Shown here: in pieces, positions 52,006-61,045 of the stretch
Numbering within the stretch: the first letter of the stretch is position 1
Layout of the letters: every line of letters begins with the position of its first letter
NCBI RefSeq assembly: GCF_024746795.1
Contig: NZ_CP080524.1
Span: forward strand, 3,202,001 to 3,266,000
Direction of reading: 5' to 3'
From: Mesorhizobium sp. AR10
GTDB taxonomy: Bacteria > Pseudomonadota > Alphaproteobacteria > Rhizobiales > Rhizobiaceae
DNA length: 64,000 bases
Notes under the pieces: generated by a model
What the model was told of the DNA's origin: nothing
Seen by the model: only the letters and a program-made list of their open reading frames with translations
Database searches by the model: none
Program-made: the position numbers and the translations under genes

Positions 52006-52103
52006 GCATGACCGCGGAAAACCGAGATCGGTTTCCGCGGTCATGCGCAGATTCAAAGTGCCAGAGCGTCCTTTGCGCGTCCATTCCCACGCGCGGCGCT
52101 CCG
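52006..52103. repeat. Two-hairpin palindromic intergenic repeat, copy 2
   Basis: First hairpin 52006-52046, with GCATGACCGCGGAAA and GTTTCCGCGGTCATGC, then GATTCAAA, then GCGTCCTTTGCGCGTCC and ACGCGCGGCGCTCC. It shares its block order and most of its second half with 48202-48306. Confidence 0.8.
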
Positions 52104-52166
52104 GATCACCAGCGGTTGCAAACTTTCGCCGCCGGCAGCTTCGAAAAGCAGGCGCAAGCGCTGGTG

Positions 52167-52964
52167 TCAACGGGTGTTCTGCCGCAGCCACTTGTTCCAG
52201 GCAGCTTCCGTGCCGTTGAAAACGTTGATGTCGGCCTTGCCGGTCATGCCGGGAATAATGCCGGTTCCGGTGTACTGCCAGAAAGTGAAGGGATGGCTGC
52301 CGTATTTCTGGCGTGGATGGCCGGCGACGGAGCGCAGCCAATAGGGATAGCCACGGAAGGCCGAGAGATTGTTGTCGTCGAAGAAGTCGATCGAGGTGTA
52401 GATGATCGGCTTCTTGCCATAATGCCTTTCGACGATTTGGAGGAAAATGCTCATCTCGCTGCGCACCGTCGCAGAGTCCGGGCGCAACTTGCAGGTCGGC
52501 GATTGCGGGTTCCATTCCATGTCGAGGACCGGCGGCATCGCCGAGCGGTCGTTGGGCACGTTTCGGATGAACCAGCGGGCCTGCGTGGCGGCGGGTGTGC
52601 AAAAATAGTAGAAATGATAGGCCGCGCGCGGAATTCCGGCGGATTTCGTGCGGCTCCAATGCTCGTTGAAATACTCGTCGAAGCGGTCGCCGCCTTCGGT
52701 CGCCTTGATGAAGGCGAAGGAGATGCCGCCGGCCTTGGCCGCCGGCCAGTCGACCGAGGTCTGGTATTTGGAGACGTCGGTGCCGTGAACGGCATAGTTC
52801 CATGGCGCGCCGCTGTCCCATTCGTGCGGCTTGGAGTCGGCGAAACGCGGAGCGCGCACGGCAACCGTCGGCGTGCTGGACGGCGACATGACGGGCACAA
52901 GATCGCCGACAGTCGAGCAAGCGCCCAGCAGCGTCAGCGTGATGAGGGCCGCGAAACGGCGCAT
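52167..52964 (-). CDS. Glycoside hydrolase family 25 lysozyme-like lipoprotein
   Basis: A 265-residue protein with a lipobox signal (LITLTLLGAC) and a GH25 muramidase barrel. The first conserved Asp lies in HGTDVSKYQTSVDW; the catalytic pair is in MPPVLDMEWN. FWQYTGTG near the C-terminus is also typical. It would hydrolyse the muramic acid-glucosamine bond in peptidoglycan, probably at the outer-membrane periplasmic face. It is separate from the transglycosylase gene by the palindromic repeat. Confidence 0.9.
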   Translation of the reverse strand: MRRFAALITLTLLGACSTVGDLVPVMSPSSTPTVAVRAPRFADSKPHEWDSGAPWNYAVHGTDVSKYQTSVDWPAAKAGGISFAFIKATEGGDRFDEYFNEHWSRTKSAGIPRAAYHFYYFCTPAATQARWFIRNVPNDRSAMPPVLDMEWNPQSPTCKLRPDSATVRSEMSIFLQIVERHYGKKPIIYTSIDFFDDNNLSAFRGYPYWLRSVAGHPRQKYGSHPFTFWQYTGTGIIPGMTGKADINVFNGTEAAWNKWLRQNTR

Positions 52965-53191
52965 CGCTACTCCTGAACCGGTTTCAGCCGGTCGCTGATG
53001 GGTTAATGCTGCGGGTGGCCCCTGGATATTGCCCCACCGGACGGTCACCCCACAGGATCGCCCGGTATTACTAGTGATCGCCGATCATGGTTGATAACAG
53101 GTTGACGGCGCTCGACAAGTTCAGCGATTTGCCGAACCAATGGCGGCAAATCGATGACATAAGTCAAGCGGGCCCTTGGGAGGCGCAAAGA

Positions 53192-54571
53192 ATGCGGATC
53201 GTTGTGAAGATCGTCAAATGGCTGCTGGGGCTGGTCGTGCTGGCGATCGCCGCACTGTTTGCCTGGCTCTATCTCGCGCCGCCGGAACTCATCCGTGTCG
53301 GCTCGGGCTATTCGGCCAAGATCGTCTGCTCCAACGTCTTTATCGCCGGACGCGACGCCAACGAGGTGCTCGCCGTCGATGTGCAGGCGCCGGGCCATCC
53401 GCTGCTGAAGCTGATGAGAGTGTCGGTGGACAAGGAGAAGGGGACGGTTTGGGCAGGTCTGTTCGGGGTGCTGGGCAAGAGCGTCGCGATCGCGCGCGAC
53501 GGGCTTGGCTGTGCTTCGGTTCCCGACGGCGACATCGACAAGGCGCGGCAGACGGCAGTCTATGTCGAGCCGGCCGCCTCCAGGCAGGACGCATTGTGGC
53601 CAGAGGGCGAGCGGGTCGACGGCTCGCAGAGCCCCGAGCTGGCGAAAATTCTCGACGATCCGGCTTTGACCGGCACCGGGATGCGGGCGGTGGTGGTGGT
53701 GAAAAACGGCCACGTCGTTGCCGAGCGCTATGGCGACGGTTTTTCGGAAAAGACGCCGCTGCTTGGCTGGTCCATGACCAAGACGGTGAACGCCGCGATC
53801 ATCGGCACATTGGTGAAGGACGGCAAGATGGCGATGGCGAACCAGGGCCTGTTCGGCCTCTGGAAAGCCGACGGCCGCTCGGCCATCAGCCTCGCCGACC
53901 TGATGGCGATGTCGAGCGGGCTGGAGTTCAACGAGGATTATGGCGACGTCGCCGATGTGACGCGAATGCTTTATCTCGAACCCGATATGGCAGGCTTTGC
54001 CGAATCCAAGCCGCTGACCGGGGATGTCGGCAAGGTGTTTTCCTATTCGAGCGGCACGACGGTGATGCTGTCGCGCCTCTGGCAGGACGCAGTCGGCGAC
54101 AAGGGCAAAGCGCTGGCTTGGCCGAGGACGATGCTGTTCGAGCCGCTCGGCATGCATAGCGCCGTGCTCGAAACCGATGAAGCCGGGACCTTTGTCGGTT
54201 CCTCCTATCTCTACGCCACGGCGCGCGACTGGGCGCGCTTCGGCCAGTTCCTGCTGCAGGATGGAGTTTGGAACGGCAGGGAAATACTGCCGGCCGGTTT
54301 CGTCGAATGGATGCGGGAGCCGGCGTCCGCTTCAAAAGCCTACGGCAAGGGTCAGTTGTGGATCGAGGGGCCGGGCGACGAGGAAAGCCCCGGTGCCGGC
54401 GTTGCCTCGGGCTTGCCCAAGGATACCTACTGGATGGAAGGGCATGACGGGCAGACGGTCGCCATTATCCCGTCCGAGCAGTTGGTGGTGGTGCGGCTCG
54501 GGCTGACGCCTGCCAAGCTTGGATATCGGCCGCAGACGATGGCGGCTGCGTTGGTGAAGGCGCTGCATTAG
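53192..54571 (+). CDS. Serine hydrolase of the beta-lactamase/PBP-like family
   Basis: A 459-residue protein with one N-terminal membrane helix (WLLGLVVLAIAALFAWLYL) and a penicillin-binding-like serine domain. The SxxK catalytic motif is GWSMTKTV (about residue 220), the YSN-like element is FSYSSGTT and HDG replaces KTG near the C-terminus (MEGHDGQTVAII). Class C beta-lactamase-related enzymes include esterases and amidases. The ATG at 53192 with GGGAGG nine bases upstream is preferred; an ATG at 53087 in frame would add 35 residues without a signal. Confidence 0.87.
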   Translation: MRIVVKIVKWLLGLVVLAIAALFAWLYLAPPELIRVGSGYSAKIVCSNVFIAGRDANEVLAVDVQAPGHPLLKLMRVSVDKEKGTVWAGLFGVLGKSVAIARDGLGCASVPDGDIDKARQTAVYVEPAASRQDALWPEGERVDGSQSPELAKILDDPALTGTGMRAVVVVKNGHVVAERYGDGFSEKTPLLGWSMTKTVNAAIIGTLVKDGKMAMANQGLFGLWKADGRSAISLADLMAMSSGLEFNEDYGDVADVTRMLYLEPDMAGFAESKPLTGDVGKVFSYSSGTTVMLSRLWQDAVGDKGKALAWPRTMLFEPLGMHSAVLETDEAGTFVGSSYLYATARDWARFGQFLLQDGVWNGREILPAGFVEWMREPASASKAYGKGQLWIEGPGDEESPGAGVASGLPKDTYWMEGHDGQTVAIIPSEQLVVVRLGLTPAKLGYRPQTMAAALVKALH

Positions 54572-54574
54572 CTG

Positions 54575-55240
54575 CTATTTGCGGGGCTCGACCACAGCGA
54601 GCCACGCATAGCCGCGATAAAGTGTGCGGAAACGGAAGGTTGCGCCGATTCGCCGAGAATCCGATTCCAGAACTTCGCGCAGAGATTCACGCGGCGCGAC
54701 ATGGAATTTCCTGAGCCAGCCACGAAGCAGAGCCCGGAACCAGCGCGGCAGGCCTTCCTGCTGGCCGAAATCGACGACATGCAGGGAGCCGCCGGGTGCA
54801 AGCGCGGCGAGTGCCGCCGCAACCGTCTTCTCCCAGTTGGGGATCATCGACAGCGAATACGAGACGAAAATGCGGTCGAAACTTTCCATGCCAAACAGCG
54901 CCTTGGCATCGAAATCGGTGGCGTCGCCGCGCGCCAACGTGACGCGGCCGGACAGGCCGTCGCGGGCGATGGCGGCTGTGGCCGTCTCCAGCATCTCGGC
55001 CGAAATGTCGAGGCCGAAGAAGTGGGCGTCGGGATAGCGGCGGGCGGCAAGGACGATGTTGCGGCCGGTGCCGCAGCCGAGTTCCAGCACCGTGCCGCCG
55101 GCCGGCACAACCAGCCCTGATATCAGCCGGTCACGGCCGAGCAGGTAGTATTTGCGGGTCAGGTCGTAGAAATGGCGCTGCCAGCGGTAGACGCCGTCCA
55201 TCAGTTCGGCATGGTTGGACGGCATTTCCGTCGTGCTCAT
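54575..55240 (-). CDS. btaB: Betaine lipid (DGTS) synthesis N-methyltransferase BtaB
   Basis: A 221-residue class I methyltransferase: the SAM-binding motif is VLELGCGTGRN (about residues 51-61), with FGLDISAEML behind it. Directly after BtaA it would add three methyl groups to diacylglyceryl-homoserine to complete the betaine lipid DGTS. The start at 55240 overlaps the btaA stop by four bases (ATGA). Function is taken from the neighbour and the family; the sequence itself is a generic methyltransferase. Confidence 0.88.
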   Translation of the reverse strand: MSTTEMPSNHAELMDGVYRWQRHFYDLTRKYYLLGRDRLISGLVVPAGGTVLELGCGTGRNIVLAARRYPDAHFFGLDISAEMLETATAAIARDGLSGRVTLARGDATDFDAKALFGMESFDRIFVSYSLSMIPNWEKTVAAALAALAPGGSLHVVDFGQQEGLPRWFRALLRGWLRKFHVAPRESLREVLESDSRRIGATFRFRTLYRGYAWLAVVEPRK

Positions 55241-56481
55241 GCGCGCTTCACATAGAGGTGGAAGCCGCCATAGATGGCCGAGCGATCGCGGGCCGAATAC
55301 TCGCGCGATGCCTCGTCCTCGTAGCTCCACTGGTCGAGCAGCGAATGGGAGACGCGACCGGGCAGCAGGCTGGGCTCGGCAGCGGTGCGGAAGATGACGC
55401 GGGCGCCGGTGGATGCTGTGCGGGTGATCTCGGACCACAGTGCATTGAGCTGGTCGTCGGTCATCCAGTCCTGTGCGTCGAGCAGGATGAAGCGATCGAC
55501 GGAACCGGCATCCTTGCCGGCGAGGAATTCGATCAGATTGGCGTGGTGGATGGCGACACGATCGACATTGTTGCGGATCGTCTCGTAGTTGCGCTTCTCC
55601 AGATAGGCGGGCAGGGCAGCCTCGCCGGGATTGGGATAGCGGCGGGCAAATGCCTGCCAGGCGAAATAGTTGGCCTTCAAGGGAAAGTCGCAGGCGAGCT
55701 TTTCGAGGCGGGCTTTCAGCACGCTGGCCATGGTGCCGTCACCCGAGGTGATCAGCGAATCGTACTGCGCCGGCGGAATGCCGAGGCCAAACAGCGAGGC
55801 CTTGCGCGAGGTCGCCCATTTCAGCAGCGGTTTTTCGAAGACCGGCGCCAGCTCCTCGTTGAAGAAGCGGCGCTGGTCGGCCAGATTTTTGGCTCCCATG
55901 ATCCCTGCGGGATCGACGCCGAAGAACTTGGCCGTGCGGTGGCCCATGGCGATGAACAGGCCGAGCAGGCCAGTCTGGTAGAAATTGCGGTCGAATACGG
56001 CGATGCGGCGACGGCCGCGCCAGCTGCGACGCTCCCAGTAGTGACGGCTGACCGGGTCGAGATGCGGCGCGATGAAGCGGTCGTAGGCTTGCGAATTGTG
56101 ACGGGTCTCGGCAGTGCCGAAGAAGCGGAACAGGTCGCCCTGCGACGGCAAATGGCGCACCGCCTCGAGCTTCATGCGGTTCAGCGCGATGTGGGCGGCG
56201 TTGAGATCGACGGCATCGATGCTTTCCGGCGACCGGGTGAGATAGGCGAGGATGTTGCAGCCGCCGGAGGCGATGGTGACGACGCGGTGGCCCTGGCCAA
56301 GCTGCATGGCCTCCATGTCGACGTCAGGATCTTCCCAGATCTGCGGATAGACGAGGCCGGAAAACAGGAAGGCGAAGAGCCGCTCGGAGAGGCCAGCCTT
56401 CGACAGCGGGCGGTTCTGGTAGACGGCTTTTCCAACTTCCTTGCCGCGGCGAAAAACCAGATCTGCGGAAACGTCCGTCAT
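55237..56481 (-). CDS. btaA: S-adenosylmethionine:diacylglycerol 3-amino-3-carboxypropyltransferase BtaA
   Basis: A 414-residue DUF3419 family enzyme. It moves the aminocarboxypropyl group of SAM to diacylglycerol, the first step of betaine lipid (DGTS) synthesis, which replaces phospholipids when phosphate is scarce. Recognisable family stretches are SGLVYPQIWEDPDVDMEAM, VVTIASGGCNILAYL, AVDLNAAHIAL and FILLDAQDWM. The start follows a putative Pho box 50 bp upstream. It forms an operon with btaB. Confidence 0.92.
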   Translation of the reverse strand: MTDVSADLVFRRGKEVGKAVYQNRPLSKAGLSERLFAFLFSGLVYPQIWEDPDVDMEAMQLGQGHRVVTIASGGCNILAYLTRSPESIDAVDLNAAHIALNRMKLEAVRHLPSQGDLFRFFGTAETRHNSQAYDRFIAPHLDPVSRHYWERRSWRGRRRIAVFDRNFYQTGLLGLFIAMGHRTAKFFGVDPAGIMGAKNLADQRRFFNEELAPVFEKPLLKWATSRKASLFGLGIPPAQYDSLITSGDGTMASVLKARLEKLACDFPLKANYFAWQAFARRYPNPGEAALPAYLEKRNYETIRNNVDRVAIHHANLIEFLAGKDAGSVDRFILLDAQDWMTDDQLNALWSEITRTASTGARVIFRTAAEPSLLPGRVSHSLLDQWSYEDEASREYSARDRSAIYGGFHLYVKRA

Positions 56482-56530
56482 GGCAAGCTGATTCCCCGTT
56501 TGCTTTGGCGCAAGCGGGTAACGCAGCGGT

Positions 56531-56548
56531 ATGACAGGCCGGTGACAG
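56531..56548 (-). promoter_or_regulatory. Pho box upstream of btaAB
   Basis: On the minus strand CTGTCAC-CGGC-CTGTCAT fits the PhoB box pattern CTGTCAT-N4-CTGTCAT with one mismatch. It ends 50 bp before the btaA start. In Sinorhizobium meliloti betaine lipid synthesis is induced by phosphate starvation through PhoB, which supports the call. Confidence 0.7.
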
Positions 56549-56563
56549 CCTGTTGACGTGAGT

Positions 56564-59500
56564 TCAGGCCCTGCCGAATCCTCCCGGCGTCGGCGTCGTC
56601 AGGATGACGGCCTCACCGGCGTCGAGCACCGTCTGGTCGCAGGCCTTCAGCACGTCGATCGCACCGTTCTTGCGACGGACCTTGGTCGAACCGACTTCGC
56701 CGTCACCACCGCCGTCCAGGCCTTGCGGCGGGCGGTTGCGATGCGAGGACAGGATTGCGCATTCCATCTTTTCGAGGAAGCGGATGGTGCGTTTGGTGCC
56801 GTCGCCGGCACTCCATCGGCCCTTGCCGCCGGAGCCTTCGCGGATGTGGAAATCCTCGAGCAGGACGGGAAAGCGCAGTTCCAGCACTTCCGGATCGGTG
56901 AGACGCGAATTGGTCATGTGCGTATGGACGCCGGAGGTGCCGGCAAAGCCGCGGCCCGAATTCATTTGTCCAGCCGGTGAGCCGGAGCAGATCGTCTCGT
57001 AATACTGGTACTGCTTGTTGCCGAAGGTGAGGTTGTTCATCGTGCCTTGCGCGTTGGCCATCGCGCCCATGGCGCCGAACAGCGCGTTGGTGACATGCTG
57101 CGAGGTCTCGACATTGCCGGCGACCACTGCCGCCGGATAGGCCGGCTTCAGCATGCAGCCATCGGGGATAATGATGTTGATGGGCCGCAGACACCCGGCA
57201 TTCATCGGGATCATGTCCTCGACCATGACGCGGAAGACATAGAGCACGGCTGCGCGGGCGACCGGCTCGGGCGCGTTGAAATTGTTCTTCATGACCGGTG
57301 ATGTGCCGGTGAAGTCGACCGTCGCTTCGCGCTTTTGCCGGTCGACTGATATCTTCACCTTGATGACTTGGCCGGTGTCGGTTGGATACTCGTATTCAGA
57401 ACTGTCGGGCAGGCGCTCCAGCACGCGCCGCACGCTCTCGGCCGCGTTGTCCTGGACATGGCCCATATAGGCTTCGACCACGCCGAGGCCGAAATGCGCG
57501 ACCATCTTGCGCAGCTCGGCTACGCCCTTCTCATTGGCGGCGATCTGCGCCTTGAGGTCGGCGATGTTCTGGTGCGGGTTGCGTGCCGGCCAGCGATGGT
57601 CGGTGAGCAGCGTGTGCAGTTCCTTCTCGCGGAACCGGCCGCGATCGACGATGCGGAAATTGTCGAAGAGAACGCCTTCCTCATCGACCGTGGTGGCGAG
57701 CGGCGTCATCGAACCGGGCGCCGTGCCGCCGATGTCGGCATGGTGGCCGCGCGAGGCAACCCAGAAGATTATCTCCTCCCCCCTTGAGGGGGAGGTGGCG
57801 GCGGAGCCGCCGGAGGGGGTCGTTGCGGCAGTGCTCGACGTTCTTGCGGTGCCTTCTGAGAGGACCCCACCCGGCCGCTGCGCGGCCACCCTCCCCTCAA
57901 GGGGGAGGGAAAACACGGGCGTGACGACGGTTATGTCTGGCAGATGCGTGCCGCCATTGTAAGGCGCGTTGAGGGCAAAGACGTCGCCGGGATGGATGTC
58001 ACCGGAGTTCAGCCGGATGATGGTCTCGACCGAACGGTCCATCGAGCCGAGATGCACCGGCATATGCGGGGCGTTGGCGACCAGCGCGCCGGTGCGGTCG
58101 AAGACGGCACACGAGAAATCCAGCCGCTCCTTGATGTTGACCGAATAGGCGGTGTTCTGCAGCGTCACGCCCATCTGTTCGGCAATCGACATGAAGAGAT
58201 TGTTGAAGACTTCCAGCATCACCGGATCGGCCTTGGTGCCCAGCGCCGCCTGCCGTTGCTTCTCCTCGATGCGGCGGAGGAGCACATGGTTCTTGGCGGT
58301 GATCTCGGCCTGCCAGCCGAGCTCGACGACAATGGTCTGATTACGCTCGATTATCAAAGCAGGGCCGGCGACCTTGTGTCCGGGCCTGAGCGCTTCGCGG
58401 CGGAAGATGTCGGCGTCGCACCAGACGCCGTCGGAAAAGATTTTTCTCACCTGGGAAAGGTTTGCAGCGATGTCTTCAAGATCTGAATCGCTTTCGTCAC
58501 GACCGGTGCCACCGGTATCGGTGCCCTCGACGCCGACGGATTCGACAATCATCGGCTTGTCCTCATAGACGAAGCCGAATTGCGCCTTGTGGGCCGTTTC
58601 GAAATCGCGCCTGGCCTGTGAAATCGAGCCATGCCCGAAATTCACCGGCAGGGCGGTGTCGGTGCCGTCGTAGCGGATCTGCAGCACCGGTTTCGAGGCA
58701 ATAGCGTCCTCGGCGATGCCTTGCGCTGCGAGTTCCCCGATGACGGACTTTCGCAGGCTCGCGATGAGATCGTCGATTGCCGGCCTGGAGTCGTCGGTGA
58801 GAGGTTTCAGCAGCGCCTGCTGGCGCGAGGCAAAAACCGAGGACAGTCCGATGCCATAGGCCGAAAGCAGGCCGGAGAAGGGGTGGATCAATACCGCCTC
58901 CATGCCGAGCGCATCGGCAACGAGGCAGGCGTGCTGGCCGCCGGCGCCACCGAAGCAATTGAGCAGATATTCGGTGACGTCATAGCCGCGCTGGACGGAA
59001 ATCTTCTTGATGGCGTTGGCCATGTTTTCGACAGCGATGGTGACGAAACCTTCGGCGACCGCCTCCGGCGTCCGGTCATCGCCGATTTCGGCGGCGAGCG
59101 CGGTGAATTTTTCGCGCACGGTGTCCACGTCGAGCGGCTCGTTCTGGCCGGGCCCGAAAATGGCCGGGAAGAAATCCGGCTGCAGCTTGCCCAGCATGAC
59201 ATTGGCGTCGGTGACAGCCAGCGGGCCGCCACGCCGGTAGGCGGTCGGGCCGGGATTGGCGCCTGCGGAATCAGGGCCGGCGCGGAAGCGGCCGGCCTCG
59301 TAGTGCAGGATCGAACCACCGCCGGCGGCAACGGTGTGGATGCGCATCATCGGTGCGCGGATGCGCACGCCGGCGACCTCGGTGTCGAAGGCGCGCTCGT
59401 ACTCACCGTCATAGTGCGCGACGTCGGTCGAGGTGCCGCCCATGTCGAAGCCGATGACCTTTTCGAAGCCGGCCAGCTTCGCCGTCTCGACCATGCCGAC

Positions 59501-60439
59501 GACGCCGCCCGCGGGGCCGGACAGAAGCGCGTCCTTGCCCTGGAACATGTCAGCGGCGGTGAGGCCGCCGGACGACATCATGAACATGAGGCGAGGGGAT
59601 TCCCTCCCTCTTGAGGGGAGGGTGGCGGCGAAGCCGCCGGGTGGGGTCGTCTCGGCGGTGCTCGACGCTCTTTTAGGCCCCGTGCCGCCTTGGGCGACCC
59701 CCTCTGTCGACTTCTCCGACATCTCCCCCTCGAGGGGGGAGAAAACACCCAATTCCCTAGCCACCCTTTGTACATACCTCGACAGGATCGGCGACAGATA
59801 GGCGTCGACCACGGTGGTGTCGCCGCGGCCGACCAGCTTGATCAGCGGCGAGACCTCGTGGCTGACCGAGACCTGTGAAAAACCGAGTTTCCTGCAGACC
59901 TTTGCAACCGCCTTCTCGTGGTCTGGATATTTCCACGCATGCATGAAGACGATGGCGACGGCATCGATGCCATCGGCCTTGGCCTGCTCGATCGCCGGCC
60001 GGCAGGCTGCGATGTCGAGCAGGCGTTCAACGCTGCCGTCGGCCCGCACGCGCTCGTCGATCTCGATGACGCGTTCATAGAGCTGTTCGGGAAGAATGAT
60101 CTCCTTGGCGAAGATGTCGGGTCGCGCCTGGTAGGCGATCTTCAGCGCATCGCGAAAACCCCTGGTGATGAGCAGCAGCACGCGATCGCCCTTGCGCTCG
60201 AGCAGCGCGTTGGTGGCAACCGTCGTGCCCATCTTTATGTCGCCGATCAGGCCGGATGGGATGGCGGCGCCGGGTTTCAATCCGAGCAAGTCGCGAATGC
60301 CCTGGATGGCGGCGTCGGCATAGGCTTCGGGGTTCTCCGACAGGAGTTTTCTTGGATGCAACTCGCCTTCCGGATCACGGCCGATCACATCGGTGAAAGT
60401 GCCGCCGCGGTCGATCCAGAAATCCCATTTTGCGGTCAT
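56564..60439 (-). CDS. Fused hydantoinase A/B, 5-oxoprolinase-like protein with two in-frame repeat insertions
   Basis: A 1291-residue protein joining HyuA-like (about residues 1-690) and HyuB-like (about 730-1290) domains, as in 5-oxoprolinases, which open 5-oxoproline to glutamate using ATP. HyuA has [14 protein letters not shown] at the N-terminus and [16 protein letters not shown]; HyuB has [20 protein letters not shown] and [10 protein letters not shown]. Relatives are about 1200 residues long. Here two palindromic modules add peptides at about 233-280 and 844-889, both rich in Pro, Gly, Arg and Ser, and both in frame, so the gene stays open. A start at 60439 is preferred over 60463. Whether the enzyme still works is unknown. 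Confidence 0.88.
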   Translation of the reverse strand: MTAKWDFWIDRGGTFTDVIGRDPEGELHPRKLLSENPEAYADAAIQGIRDLLGLKPGAAIPSGLIGDIKMGTTVATNALLERKGDRVLLLITRGFRDALKIAYQARPDIFAKEIILPEQLYERVIEIDERVRADGSVERLLDIAACRPAIEQAKADGIDAVAIVFMHAWKYPDHEKAVAKVCRKLGFSQVSVSHEVSPLIKLVGRGDTTVVDAYLSPILSRYVQRVARELGVFSPLEGEMSEKSTEGVAQGGTGPKRASSTAETTPPGGFAATLPSRGRESPRLMFMMSSGGLTAADMFQGKDALLSGPAGGVVGMVETAKLAGFEKVIGFDMGGTSTDVAHYDGEYERAFDTEVAGVRIRAPMMRIHTVAAGGGSILHYEAGRFRAGPDSAGANPGPTAYRRGGPLAVTDANVMLGKLQPDFFPAIFGPGQNEPLDVDTVREKFTALAAEIGDDRTPEAVAEGFVTIAVENMANAIKKISVQRGYDVTEYLLNCFGGAGGQHACLVADALGMEAVLIHPFSGLLSAYGIGLSSVFASRQQALLKPLTDDSRPAIDDLIASLRKSVIGELAAQGIAEDAIASKPVLQIRYDGTDTALPVNFGHGSISQARRDFETAHKAQFGFVYEDKPMIVESVGVEGTDTGGTGRDESDSDLEDIAANLSQVRKIFSDGVWCDADIFRREALRPGHKVAGPALIIERNQTIVVELGWQAEITAKNHVLLRRIEEKQRQAALGTKADPVMLEVFNNLFMSIAEQMGVTLQNTAYSVNIKERLDFSCAVFDRTGALVANAPHMPVHLGSMDRSVETIIRLNSGDIHPGDVFALNAPYNGGTHLPDITVVTPVFSLPLEGRVAAQRPGGVLSEGTARTSSTAATTPSGGSAATSPSRGEEIIFWVASRGHHADIGGTAPGSMTPLATTVDEEGVLFDNFRIVDRGRFREKELHTLLTDHRWPARNPHQNIADLKAQIAANEKGVAELRKMVAHFGLGVVEAYMGHVQDNAAESVRRVLERLPDSSEYEYPTDTGQVIKVKISVDRQKREATVDFTGTSPVMKNNFNAPEPVARAAVLYVFRVMVEDMIPMNAGCLRPINIIIPDGCMLKPAYPAAVVAGNVETSQHVTNALFGAMGAMANAQGTMNNLTFGNKQYQYYETICSGSPAGQMNSGRGFAGTSGVHTHMTNSRLTDPEVLELRFPVLLEDFHIREGSGGKGRWSAGDGTKRTIRFLEKMECAILSSHRNRPPQGLDGGGDGEVGSTKVRRKNGAIDVLKACDQTVLDAGEAVILTTPTPGGFGRA
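57773..57910. repeat. In-frame inverted-repeat module C inside oxoprolinase HyuB part
   Basis: Left arm 57773-57822, right arm 57863-57910. The left arm runs from CTCCTCCCCCCTTGAGGGGG through GGCGGCGGAGCCGCC. The right arm, inverted, contains GACCCCACCCGGCCGCTGCG. The unit is 138 bp (46 codons). Its 40-bp core shares CGGCAGTGCTCGACGTTCTT-like sequence with the core of 59602-59742. Confidence 0.9.
59602..59742. repeat. In-frame inverted-repeat module D inside oxoprolinase HyuA part
   Basis: Left arm 59602-59649 (CCCTCCCTCTTGAGGGGAGG, then TGGCGGCGAAGCCGCC), right arm 59694-59742, a variant arm containing TCTCCCCCTCGAGGGGGG with the second stem GTCGACTTCTCCGAC. The unit is 141 bp (47 codons). 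Its core CGGCGGTGCTCGACGCTCTT parallels that of module C. Confidence 0.88.
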
Positions 60440-60619
60440 GCGGCATGTTCTCGGCAGTTTCATCGATACAATCTGTTAGTTCGCAATGGTTTGGCCGGCA
60501 ACAGCCAAGCGCTTGATGTTACATGCGGAAACGCAACGTTACGAAACTCATGGCCATCTGAAGCATTTTCTCTTCGACCGCTCACGGAAACGAGAGCGTT
60601 TTTTAGAAGGAGAGATATC

Positions 60620-60820
60620 ATGAAGAAACTCATTCTCGCGTCGGTTTCGGCGCTTGCCCTGCTCGGCGTAGCAGCCTGCAGTGACAGTGGCACGGACAAC
60701 ACCACCACAGAGAGCACTAATCCGCCGGCAACCGAACAGCCAATGCAGCCGGCGGCGCCTGATGCTACCAAGCCTGCCGAGCCGGCTCCGGCAACGCCAG
60801 CTCCTGCCCCTGCGCAGTAG
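60620..60820 (+). CDS. Small Pro/Ala-rich lipoprotein
   Basis: A 66-residue protein with a lipoprotein signal (LILASVSALALLGVAAC, lipid Cys in VAAC) and a short low-complexity mature part rich in Thr, Pro and Ala, ending in PATPAPAPAQ. The ATG has AAGGAGAG upstream. It is divergent from the oxoprolinase-like gene and ends at its own terminator. Function unknown; such tails often act as flexible surface or wall linkers. Confidence 0.8.
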   Translation: MKKLILASVSALALLGVAACSDSGTDNTTTESTNPPATEQPMQPAAPDATKPAEPAPATPAPAPAQ

Positions 60821-60854
60821 TTTTGTGACTAGTTGAGTTTATGTGATGAGCAAG

Positions 60855-60880
60855 GAAGGCCGGCTTCAAGCCGGCCTTTC
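60855..60880 (+). terminator. Rho-independent terminator after lipoprotein gene
   Basis: GAAGGCCGGC pairs with GCCGGCCTTTC around TTCAA, 34 bp after the stop. Only three T follow, so it is moderate. Confidence 0.7.
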
Positions 60881-61045
60881 TGCGTCATGACACCTTCTTG
60901 GCTGCGTTCTGCTGGTTTCCATGAGTACGCGAGCTGAAGCCACATCAGGCTTCCCGCAAAGGCGATTGTACCCAATTGGTTGTGCCAGGACCTGCGGCAC
61001 TGTCTTCGCTTGATAGCGATGGTCGGTTGGCCCTAATAGGTGTTG

